Of a stretch of 64,000 nucleotides of DNA, positions 22,889-33,151 are shown in pieces. The notes beneath the pieces are model-generated. The model was not told the DNA's origin and searched no databases. It saw only the letters and a program-made list of their open reading frames with translations. The number at the start of each line of letters is the position of its first letter. Position 1 is the first letter of the stretch. The translations under genes and the position numbers were made by a program. Source of the DNA: Flaveria trinervia (Eukaryota > Streptophyta > Magnoliopsida > Asterales > Asteraceae); NCBI GenBank assembly GCA_025506515.1, contig CM046453.1, positions 41,299,727 through 41,363,726 of the forward strand, in the 5' to 3' direction.

Positions 22889-24482
22889 TCATGGAGGGAG
22901 TTTCTTGGGTAGCTTGGCCGACATGACATCCTTGTACTCCTCTAGTACGTGACTAACTGGTATTGGTACCATGACTTGGGTTGTTCCTCTATCTTCGCCT
23001 CTAGTTACCGCCAAGTAACATGGTTCTCTTTTACTGTATCCTTTCTTGAATTGTATGGGAGAAAGGATCTTTGGCCCGATCCTTGATCCGCGCTCCGTTT
23101 CCACCATACACGTTTTACCTTCATCGAGGATACAAAGAGAATTAGCAAATGTCATGGGGAAAGCACGTACCTTATCAAAGAATTCCATGCCAAGCACGAC
23201 TTTGAAGTCATCTATCTCCACTATGGAGAAATTAACGGCTCTTGACCATTCCCCGATGCGAAATTAACGGCTCCTGACCATTCCCCGATGCGTAGTTTAA
23301 CCTCCTTTGCCTCCCCATGTATTGGTTTGGCACTTGCATTCACTGTTTTCATGGCTCCACTCCCTTTGACATATTGCATGCCCAGTCGTTTGGCTTCGTT
23401 GACGGAGATGAAATTATGGGAGGCGCCCGTGTCTACAAGGGCTCGTATTTGGTTTCCTTGGATGGTGGCTTGAACAAATTGTAATCCTTTGTTTTGTACT
23501 GGTCGTACTCCCATCTTGGCTTTGATTGCGCCAAGTACTTGCATTGAGCCCATGCAAGCATCCCCTTCTTCGTGTGAACTTTCCTCCCTTGCAATCATGG
23601 CATGTAGACTAGCCCTTTTTGGGCAGTCCCGGGCTTGGTGTGGACCGTCACAAATGAAGCACTTATAGTCTTTGTTAAAGGGCCTCTTTTCCCGGGATTT
23701 CCATGGTGGTGGTGGCTTCCGGGCATCATTTTCTTTAGACGGGGTTGGTTTGTCTCCCCCACCTTTCTCGTGGCCCGGTCTTCGATCCTTAGATCGTGAC
23801 TCTCTTTGGCTATAATCAATCAATCCTTTAGCTATTGCGATAGCCGAAGATAAGTCTTGAATGCCATGTCGTTCAAGCTCGGTCTTTGCCCATACTTGTA
23901 AGCCATAAAAAAAGTAGAAGAGGGAGTCCTTATCCGTCATATCTGAAATTTCAAGTACGAGTGTGGTAAATTCTTTAATATAGTCCTTGATAGAGCTGGT
24001 TTGTTTAAGCTTGCGTAACCGGTTCCTGGCCTCATTATCGGCATTTTTCGGATAAAATTGCTTCCTAATTTCTTTAATGAAATCAGCCCAGGTGTTTAAG
24101 ATGCACGCACCTTTCTCTACTTCTCCATGTTTGCGTCACCACTATAGACCTGCTGTGTCTTTCAAATAAAGGGTGGCAGTTTTGATCTTCGTAGTGTCAT
24201 CAAGAATGCCTACACCATCAAAGTATCGTTCCATTTCCACAGGAAATCATCAACAACCCTTGCTTCTTGCTTGCCTATGAAGGGTGTTAGTTTTGGGATT
24301 TCTATCCTGGGCGTGAAGCTAACAATGTTTCCACCTACTGCGATCATGACTTTATTACATTCATTGACCTTAGATTCTAGACCTTGAAGGCTGCGATGCA
24401 TGTCCACGGAAAGTTCGTCCATGTCTTTTCGTAGCTTGACGATTGCTTCCCGGGTAGCTTCCTTGATGGCATTGTTTACCAT
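22889..24482 (-). pseudogene. gag and protease of element I (broken)
   Basis: Capsid-region pieces at 24482-24210 (IEIPKLTPFIGKQEARVVDD) and at 23940. The zinc knuckle CFICDGPHQARDC (C-x2-C-x3-H-x4-C) is near 23660-23620. Then comes the aspartic protease with RALVDTGASHNFISVNEAKR (23450-23390). A second protease half, VVLGMEFFDKVRAFPM, starts at about 23200. A short direct duplication at 23233-23295 (cggctc/gaccattccccgatgcg repeated) sits in the protease and shifts the frame. The gag N-terminus beyond 24482 is poorly legible. Confidence 0.82.
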
Positions 24483-24777
24483 TAACTGTACCTCACTACG
24501 AAGTACCTCGATTGCTGCCTTCAGGTCGTCTCTTAGGTCGCTGAAATCAGTTTCCAGCCCATCTAATCACTGGAATGCATTGTCGACTTGCATCCCGATT
24601 CCTGTAATTGCAGCTTCCACATCAGCAACTCGTCTGTCCAAAGTCTTGTCCTTGGACACTCCCCGATTCTTCTTGCTTCCATGAGACGTTCCGTCTCGAC
24701 CACGGTTCTTGTCACCTCCTATACCATTTGTGACCGAAATCTTTTCTGATTATGTCGTCATCCCAATGAATCGATCT

Positions 24778-24789
24778 GCTCTGATACCA
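24778..24789 (-). other. Primer-binding site of element I
   Basis: The minus strand reads TGGTATCAGAGC, two bases inside the 5' LTR end; an exact tRNA-Met PBS. Confidence 0.9.
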
Positions 24790-24791
24790 CT

Positions 24792-25304
24792 TGTCATGGA
24801 GTTAATTCCAGAACTCACGTGCCACCCTTAGTCAATGTGCTAAGTCAACCTTGATCGTAACCTGATCACCGAATTGGCAGCAATTCAATGACACCCAAAA
24901 GATTATGTGAAAGATCACAAGAGAACTTAGAAGAAAGATTGCTTGTATTGCTTGAGAACTTGGTTACAAGGAAGCTTTGATTACATTTTGTGAGGTGATT
25001 CACAAATGAACCACCACCTCCTATTTATACTTGTTGCTATGGATCTAGAAATCTCTAATCTAGATTATTCTAATACAAATTTCTAAGATATTTACTAATC
25101 TAAAATCTTAGTATTAACTAGTTTAAATATCTAAGATATTATCTAATCTAGTATCTAGATATTTCTTATCTTAATATCTAGATACTTTACAATGTTAATA
25201 TCTAACTTTCTAGAAATTTCCCATGTGTAATGCTTCCTGTAAAATATGGCTGCATTTTGTGGTGCTCCCCAAGAGTTGATCACGGATTTAAGCGGGTCAT
25301 GACA
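24792..25304 (-). repeat. 5' LTR of element I
   Basis: TGTCATGGAGTTAATTCC..GCGGGTCATGACA, 513 bp, followed by ATAT (25305-25308), the right copy of the target duplication. It differs from the 3' LTR by scattered substitutions and small deletions, for example near 25103-25118. Confidence 0.88.
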
Positions 25305-25308
25305 ATAT

Positions 25309-26570
25309 GCTCTGGGATTCTGGTTATCCTCTCTGGTAATCCACTACTCCAATTTTTTGTTTATCAATGGTGTCTTCATCAATTGCAACAACGCCAACAA
25401 TAATGCATTCAACTAATCCTCTGCCTAATATTGCAAATTTCCTATTAATTAAGTTTTATGCTAAAAACATTAGGATTGTTACAATTCATGAAGTCTGAAG
25501 CACAGGCACCTGATGTTTTAGCAGAATGAGAGGTTTGGGAGAAGAATGATGGCTATGGGCATGTCTGGGATTGCTTTTTAAAAACTACTTATGACTTTTT
25601 GGAGAGGTAAAACAACAAAAACGCCCCTTCAAAAGTCACAAGAAGTTATAATTTCCAACTTTTGGTGATTTTTGGGGTTGTTTTTGTCATTTTACCTCTC
25701 CAAAAAGTCATAGGTTGTTTTCAAAAGCAATCTCAAACATGCCTTATGTTCAAGCTTTAATCATTGCTACTCTGTCTCATTCGACTCTGCATATTGCGCG
25801 TAACTCAACAACAACTTAATATTTATGGAAATTCATTGAAGATTCATTTGTTCAAACAGTCTTTTCCAAACAATCACAACTGCATACTCAGATTCACCTT
25901 CTCAAACAAAGTACAAAGTCAATCGTTGAGTTCTTAACTGAAGCCAAGGAGATTGTGGATTCTCTAAACGCAATTGGTGATCCAATTTCTGACGATTTGT
26001 TAGTCTTACAAGTTCTCCAAGGCCTTAATCCTGATTATGTGAACTTTGTTATGAACATTGAGAATCAAGAAAATACTCTTACCTTTTCACAACTACGATC
26101 AAAATTGCTCACCTATGAAGCTCGATTAAAGCAACGAGAATCGGTTAATGAACCTGTTCTAGCTACTATGACTGCCTCCACCATAAATCCACCACACAAT
26201 ACTTCTTTTAAGATGATTATTTGTCAGATTTTTGCAAAGTCAGGGCACAAAGCTTTGAATTGTTACCTCCGATACACACCGATCAAGTCTTCTCGATTCA
26301 ATGGCAGCAATGGAGCTTTCAGTGGCAGTGGTACGCCATGGCGCGGTGATTGGAATCGTGGTGGTGGTGGTCGCTTAGGCGGTGGCTGTGGTGGTGGTGG
26401 TTGCTTAGGCGGTCGGTCAGGCGGTTGCTACAATGCTCACCTTCCTGATGTTGCAAGTGATGATCGTAATTTTGGGTTAGGGCTTCAACATTCTCACGGT
26501 TATCATTTTGGTCTTGTTGTAGGTGTTCTTGGCCCAAGACCACTTATGTGTCAGGCCCAGGACTAGTTGG
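25309..26570 (+). pseudogene. gag of element D (broken)
   Basis: A copia gag of the UBN2/retrotran_gag type. Recognisable pieces: YNFLLIKFYAKN-like start near 25435-25475; SKQSQLHTQIHLLKQSTKSI around 25866-25925; then the longest open piece from 25955, with LQVLQGLNPDYVNFVMNIEN and FSQLRSKLLTYEARL. A zinc-knuckle relic CQIFAKSGHKALNC (26223-26264, second Cys lost to Phe) is followed by a Gly/Arg-rich tail (26330-26430). A MITE at 25557-25743 splits it and stops occur on both sides. Legibility ends near 26570, where element E begins. Confidence 0.75.
25557..25743. mobile_element. Tourist-like MITE inside gag of element D
   Basis: 187 bp with inverted repeats about 55 bp long: left GGGCATGTCTGGGATTGC, right (inverted) GGCATGTTTGAGATTGC. 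Both arms then read on through CTTTTTGGAGAGGTAAAA. The short length, TIR start and AT-rich centre suit a PIF/Harbinger (Tourist) MITE. The 3-bp target duplication is ambiguous (TAT on the left, TTA on the right). Confidence 0.75.
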
Positions 26571-26795
26571 TTATGTTGGGTCCGACCCATCTTGGCTCGT
26601 GATTTTGCCTGTGATTCAATAGTTTTTGGTGCAATCTCACATTTTTGTAGTCAAAAACACCATCTTTTTGGTAAAACAATGTTTTTCAGTGTCTCCAGGT
26701 CTAAAAGTTCACATTTTTCGGCTTACAGCAGATTAGGGTTCGTGAAAATTCGTAATTTTGTGTCAAGTACCAAAAATCCTTGAATTTTCAGAAAC

Positions 26796-27095
26796 CAGCA
26801 GCTTCAGTCGCACGATTGACTCAATCGCACGACTGAACTCATTCGCACCTCCTAGACGCACGATTGAACCCAGTCATTCATCCATTCGTACGACTGAACA
26901 CCCCATTTGCATTGTTCATCCGCATATGTCCAATCGCACGATTGACTTATCTGCATTTGTTCAATCACACGACTGACTCATCCGCATTTGTTCAATCACA
27001 CGATTGACTCATCCGCATTTGTTCAATCGCACGGTTGAGACATCCGCATTGTTCAATCGCACGGTTAGCCCAATCGCATCCCTTCATTCGCACCA
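26796..27095 (+). repeat. CGCACGACTGA / CATCCGCATTTG motif array in the leader of element E
   Basis: About twenty motifs in 300 bp just before the gag ATG: alternating TCAATCGCACGACTGA-type and CATCCGCATTTGTTC-type words, regularly spaced from about 26935 to 27060. The same words recur in the env spacer (35985-36195, 36585-36800), in the 3' LTR (40380-40580) and in LTR C. Confidence 0.85.
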
Positions 27096-27132
27096 GTGAA
27101 ACAGTTTGTTCTAAAAGTCAAAGTAAATAGAA

Positions 27133-29940
27133 ATGGAAGATCAGTACTCAGCATTCACTATAGGCAGGGATTCATGGATCCAGAATCTATTGCTTCTAGA
27201 AAATGAAGTTGGGAATCACAATAAGCCCCCTAAGCTCATAATGTTAGATGCTTACCCACAATGGAAGCAACGGTTCGAGATATACTTAAATGAAGTTGAT
27301 CCTAATCTGTGGGAATCAATCGAGACATGGTATAGTATGCCGGTTGGTGCTGATGGAGTTAAACTTACCTTAGGTGGCATGACTGATAGCTAAAAGGTAA
27401 AGTACAATGCAAAGAAGAAGGTGTATGCTTTGCTGACTCAGTCAATTCCTAAGGATATATTCCATCAATTTTCTGAGAACAAGCAAGCAAAGAAGCTATG
27501 TGATGCTCTGGAAAAATGGTATGACAGGAATGCATCGTTAAAAGCTCTAAAGGCTAAGGCTTTGAAGAAGGAGTTCGATAACTTCTCATCTATGGGTAAG
27601 GAGAGTTTGGATGATGTTATAGACCGCTTCTACCACTTAATGAGTGAGTTGCACACTCATGGGGTTGTTACGTCCATGGAAGACAAGGTGTCGAATTTCG
27701 CAGATGGCTTGCCAGAAAAGTGGGGTTCATTTTTATCAAACCTCAGACAGAATGACATGCTGGCAAAGTTGGATATCAACGATTTCATTCTGAAGCTAAG
27801 AGAGGAAGAGTTAAGGATGAAGTACAGGTCTCAAAAGAGTTCATATGATCAGAACTCCTCACTATACAATTCAACTCCTCAACCAAAAACGTCTGGAGCA
27901 CCACTTCAAATGACATTCGTGTCGAGTTCAGCTACTCCATCTCGAGCCACTACTTCAGGATCTAACACGTTAGGGTCATCTTGCACCCAATACATAGCAC
28001 TTGAAGCCAACGCTACGAAATTGAAGATCGAGAATCTCGGTAATGTGACTGTAGAGGTAGAAAAGGAGCATATGGACCTCCTAACAGCTGTCGTTCACTC
28101 CTATGACGGTCTAGTTGCAGGAAGGATAGGAAACTACCATCTGGCAGATGAAGACTACGAGTAAGTAGACGAGAATGAACTAGAAAGGATGGACATTATG
28201 TGGGCTCTTGCTAGTGTTGTCCGGAGGGTGAAGACGTTTGTTAAGAAGACAGGACAGAACTTGATAGCCACAAAGGATACAACTTTTGGTTTTGACAAAA
28301 CCAAAGTTACCTGTTTTAACTGTGGAGAGAAAGGGCACTTCAAACGTGAATGTGTGAAGCCCAAGAAGACAGGTAACGGTAATTCTTTCTCATCATTCAA
28401 CCGTAAAGACAAACCCACAAGTGAAGATGCATCGTCAAGTAAAGATCCTAAAGCTTTGATTGCACAAGATGACGAAGGTCAAGATTGGACCTTTCGTTTT
28501 GTTTCCCCGGGTGAGTCCAACATTGCAAATGTTGAGGTTTTGGATGATGACACTGCAAGCGAAGGTGATATAGCAGTTGAACTAGTAATGTCAGATCATG
28601 AAGATACTGCTATTATGGTCACTCACCTGAATGAAGAAGGTCCCAGAACAACATGTTCAGAATCACCAGCACCTGAACAGTCAAACTTTGCGATGATGGC
28701 TGATTCAACCGAACCCTCTCAGGTAAGTACCACAGACCAACTTTTTGATAATCATGCTTGTACGGAATGTAATAAATTTATAGACAGCATAGATTTGCTA
28801 GGTTATTAGATCACAATGATAGCTCAGTAAATGATTTGCAACTGTGCATAGAGGCTAACCGAATTTTAAAACAAAATGAGCACAGTTACAAAGAGAAAAT
28901 AGAGCATTTAAATAAACAACTAAGGAAAACCGAGGTTGTTGCTTTTAACCAAGAAAATGACATAAAGTTCTATTTAAACTCCCTAGAAGAAACTAAGAAA
29001 GAAAAAGCAGTTTTGGAAGTCGAAGTAAACTCATTAAAACAAAAACTGCACAGTTGGACAAGTTCTTCTCATATAGTACAACACTTAGTGAGAGAACGAA
29101 ACAATGGGGAGGGGTTGGGATACAAAGTGGTTCCACCACCACATGAGACAATGTTAAATGCTAAATGTAGACAAGTAAATAACAACCCTATCAAGAATCA
29201 TGTGGTGTCCACTCCTCTAGTTAGTGATCCAGATTCCACGAGTAAATCAGAGGAATCTGTCATTAAATAGAAGGAGGCCACTTTTAAATCTAAAGGTAAG
29301 TTGTCTATTGTTATTTTGGATAAAAAATTTGAAGTGGTTAAGATAAAGTCAGGTTCAACCACGTCTAATGAACCCAAAAAGACCAAACAAGTTAACCAAA
29401 CACGTGCTTCATGTCTAAGTCCAAATAAACAAAAGGGTAAAGATGTTAAAAAGGAATTAATTTTGTTAAAGAAGATAAAACATCTAAACAAGAAGTGACA
29501 AAACCAAAACAAACTAAAGTCACACCTGTGTCATACACGTCCCCACAGAAACAGTTCCACCAACGTACAAAAAGTAGATCATGCTACAACTGTGGAAAGT
29601 ATGGACACATCGCTTCTCATTTTCCTTACTATCAGACACCAAAGAAGAAAGTTGAACTTCATGACACTAAACCCAGTTCTTCGAAACGGAGCTCTATCAC
29701 TCCACCAAAAAGGATTTGTGAACATAAAGTTCAAATTGTAAGCCAGTCGTCTGTTTATCACAAACATGCCTTACACAAAACCAGCTTATGGAAGGAAAAA
29801 TTAAGTTCAGTGTCTGATAATGAGAACAAGAAGAAAACAGACATGCCCTCACCTTCTAATGGACAGTGGGTAGAATTTATAATGTGTGATGCCTCTGGGT
29901 CACCCAAGCCAGTTAAGGCTTGGGTCCCTTACCTAAACTA
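27133..29940 (+). pseudogene. gag of element E (broken)
   Basis: Begins MEDQYSAFTIGRDSW (27133) with PPKLIMLDAYPQWKQRFEIY. A stop ends that piece at 27393 and the frame resumes at 27421 with a UBN2-type capsid region (KKLCDALEKWYDRN; KEFDNFSSMGKESLDDVIDR; MLAKLDINDFILKLREEEL). The first zinc knuckle CFNCGEKGHFKREC is at 28312-28353. A Lys/Glu-rich coiled coil lies at 28836-29060. A second, imperfect knuckle CYNCGKYGHIASHF is at 29582-29625, with the last Cys replaced by His. It would package the element RNA; stops near 27393, 28162, 28807 and 29268 break it. The two-knuckle gag with a coiled coil between is typical of Sireviruses. Confidence 0.82.
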
Positions 29941-29989
29941 ATCATTTCCTTCAAATGTGCAGGGTGTCCGCTATAGTGCTTCTACAAAT

Positions 29990-32274
29990 ACCTAGATTGT
30001 TGATAGCGGTGCATCAAGGCACATGACTGGGAACTTGTCTCTCCTTTCAAACGTCAAACAAATTAAAGGAGGACACGTTTCGTTTGCTGGAAATAAAGGA
30101 GGCTACATCACAGCTCAAGGAGAAGTGGGAAACCAGAAAGTGAAGTTTGATAAGGTAAACTATATTCAACAACTTCAAAATAACTTACTTTTTGTATCCC
30201 AAATCTATGACAAAGGCTTTAAGGTAGTCTTTGACAACAAGAAGTGTTATGTGTTGAAGAAAGATTATGTCATCCCGGAGGACCAAGTGTTAATGTCAGC
30301 TTCAAGATATAACAATATGTATGTCTTGGACCTCTCAAAGGCCTCCATAACTGATCATCAAGTACAATGCCTCTTGTCAAAGGCAATAGAGAAAGACTCC
30401 ATCTCCTGGCATAGGAGAATGGGACACATTAATCCACGGAAGATGAATCACTTGATCTAGAATGATCTAGTGCAGCGTAAATGTCAAGAACTTCCGATTA
30501 CCAGATTTTTGTGTCGCATGTAAGAAGGGCAAACAGACGAAGAAGTCTCATAAGGCAAAGAAAGTTCACTCAATTGATCTGCCTCTTGAGCTCCTTCACA
30601 TGGATTTGTTTGGCCCAGTTAGTACAAAGAGCATTGCCGGCGACTTGTACTGCTATGTAGTTACATATAATTATTCAAGATTCTCTTGGGTGATGTTTTT
30701 GAAATCCAAATTAGAGACATTTGAATCATTCAAAGAGCTAGTAACTACATTATTGTCACTCTACAAGCTGAAGGTAAAGCAAGTTTGCTCAGACAACAAC
30801 ACCGAGTTCAAGAATCAATGGATGGAGGCATTCTGCAAAGAAAAAGGAATTGTGCACCAGTTCACATCTTCCTACACTCCTCAAATGAACGAAGTTCCTG
30901 AGAGAAAGAATAGAAGCTTGATAGAGACAGCCCAGACGATGCTAGCAGACTCGAAACTGCCTATCCAATTTTGGAACGAGGCAGTAGCTAATGCATGCTA
31001 TACTATCAATTTCGAGTCCTGGTGGTCAAGCGTCATAGTAAGACATGTTACGAGTTACTCTAACGACGTAAACCTAATCTTGAGTACCTCGAACCGTTTG
31101 GAGCACCTTGTACACTGTTGAAGAAAACTCAGTCAGGGAAATTCAGCGAGAAGGCCGAAGAAGGGATTTTCTTAGGATACAACATACCGAGTAAGAGAGT
31201 TTACAACAACTCAACGAGTCAAGTAGAAGTGTGGTGCAATGTTGATGTACAGAGATACAACACTCCTCCTGCTAGAAAAGGACCCTCGTTCTTTTTCGAC
31301 TATGATGGATTCTTTAAATCCTTCAACATTCCTCTCTTCCCTAAACGACGAGGCATATCGATGTTTTGTGTCTCAATTTGAGCCAAAATATGTCAGTGAA
31401 GCCCTAAACGACAAGGCATGGGTGAGTTCCATGCAAGAAGAACTTCTTCAGTTCAAGAAGTTGGGTGTATGTAGGTGATATTATAAGTTGGTTTGATATG
31501 GAGAATGCTTTCGCAGCTGGGACTCCACTTGCTACAAACCATGATGTAGCAGCCGACAAAAATGGTGATCTGGTAGATGGCACTATGTACCGAGAAATGA
31601 TCAGATCTCTCATGTACCTCACTGTATCAAGACCTGATATCATTTACGCGACGTGTCTTTACTTTAGATATCAGGTAAAACCGAAAGTCAACCATCTCAT
31701 AGGTGTCAAAAGGATATTTTGTTATCTGAAGGGTACTCCAACACTTGGATTGTGGTATCCTCATGACGATGACTTTGAGCTTACAGCGTACAGTGACTCG
31801 GATTATGGCAGCTGCAAAATGAACTACAAGTCAACTTCAGTAGGATGTCAATTCTTTGGGAGACGATTAGTCACGTGGTAGTGTAAGAAGCAGACATCAG
31901 TTGCTCTGTCAACTTGTGAAGCTGAATACGTTGCTACTACAAGCTACTGTTCACAAATCATTTGGATTCAACAGCAAATGCGGGACTACGGTTTGATATT
32001 CTCTAACACTCCAACATTTGTTGATAATTCTGCTGCTATAGCCGTAACTAAAAATCCGGTGCAACATCCTAAGACCAAACACATTGGCATTAAATATCAC
32101 TTTATACGTGATTGTTTTGAAAAGAATTTAATCGATGTTGTTAAAATTAATACGGATTTTCAACGCGCTGACCTCTACATAAAAGCTTTTGATAAACCAT
32201 GTTTTTTATATTTGTTAGAGGTCAAAGGCGTTAAAAAGAAAAGTGAAGTAATTTCTGATGAAGATAGTACTTAG
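29990..32274 (+). pseudogene. pol of element E: protease, integrase, RNase H; RT core deleted
   Basis: The protease motif VDSGASRHMTG is at about 29999-30031. GAG-pre-integrase ends in SWHRRMGHINPRKMNHL (30408-30458). The integrase core runs from HMDLFGPVSTKS (30597), CSDNNTEFKN (30787) to the ERKNRSLIETAQTML block (30900). Then comes the linker LNDKAWVSSMQEELLQFKKL (31407-31466). Next, nearly all of RT is missing: the frame passes straight to a decayed YVGDIIS (normally YVDD) and then to GTPLATNHDVAADKNGD (31519-31570). RNase H follows: LTAYSDSDYGSCKMNYKST (31779), TCEAEYVATTS, FVDNSAAIAVTKNPVQHPKTKH (32020-32080), ending at 32274. Non-functional. Confidence 0.85.
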
Positions 32275-33151
32275 TCCGACAAGCAGATCTAAATTTCTTT
32301 TCCTTTATTTTATTTTCTTTTATTTTCTTTTATTTCTTTGCCTATTAATATTCTAAACGCAAAAACATTTTTGGTTTTAGAATCTTAGGGGGAGGTAGGT
32401 TAAATTAGTATTAAATTAGTTGTTTTATTTTTAGTACTCCAAAAAAAAAATGAGGGAGGAGGATAGTCTAGCTAATAAAAATATGATCGTATCTGTGATA
32501 CTGATTCAATGTCTATGGAAAATGATAGTAAACAGGAACAAAGAGTTTGGGACTTTAAAAGAATGAAACTGTTTAAGATGCAAAATTCAAAGTATAAGTC
32601 TGAGAAGTCGAAGCAACATAAAAGGAAAAATGATAGTAAAACTAGCTGCTACTAAGGTAACATGGAGGAAGTTGACGTAGAGGTTGCTAGACCATTAGAT
32701 GATGTGTTGGTAGATTCAACACAATAGATAAGTAGATCTCATTGGTGATTTCAAGTTCAAACTAAGTTGTTCAACAAGCTATGGGTCATCATCTTATCCT
32801 TGGTTAACACAATCAACGAAGTTCCAATAAGGGATGACGATCAAAATAAATGCCACAAATGTATGCGGATGACCATAAAATGAGCAAACCACATGAAAAA
32901 TACAGAAAGCAATCAAGCTAATAACCTATGTTGTTGGTGCGATCTGTGCAAAAAGAATATAGTTGCTCAAACAAGAAGATAGGTTATATGCCTCTCTGCT
33001 GTGCGGTGGCACTAACCTGAGGATAAGCATAACCTAAATATTCTAGAATTCATTGTTGTTTGCGCCTCTCTGCTGTGCGGTGGCACTGACCTGAGGCTTA
33101 GCATCTCTTTGAAAGCTCTAGAATAGTTTCTTCTTGAATGCTACCCGTAGA
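32275..33151 (+). other. pol-env spacer of element E, left part
   Basis: AT-rich and without a legible ORF. It contains an internal polypurine-like AGGGGGAGGTAGG (32388-32400). It also contains two 33-bp direct copies beginning GCCTCTCTGCTGTGCGGTGG at 32990 and 33063, 73 bp apart and one mismatch. The last five bases (gtaga) are the target duplicated by the solo LTR insertion. Confidence 0.6.

Larger units (their letters stand above)
19394..25304 (-). mobile_element. Element I: Galadriel-like chromovirus with an abnormal 3' end
   Basis: Minus-strand gypsy element: 5' LTR 24792-25304, PBS, gag, protease, RT, RNase H, integrase, chromodomain, PPT, 3' LTR 19571-20109, then an extra inverted LTR segment 19394-19570. 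ATAT precedes it (19390-19393) and follows it (25305-25308). The flanks rejoin into the leader of element D (gagc-ATAT-gctc), so this is a single insertion. The Galadriel assignment comes from the integrase style (QQDKIEQRQPGGLLEPL; FSYNMQRSKATSKSPFEIV) and the short LTRs. All genes are broken. Confidence 0.85.

Noticed and set aside
28312..28353. Host CCHC zinc-finger gene
   Set aside because: The knuckle is in a gag context, between a UBN2 capsid and a copia protease; no introns or host domains.
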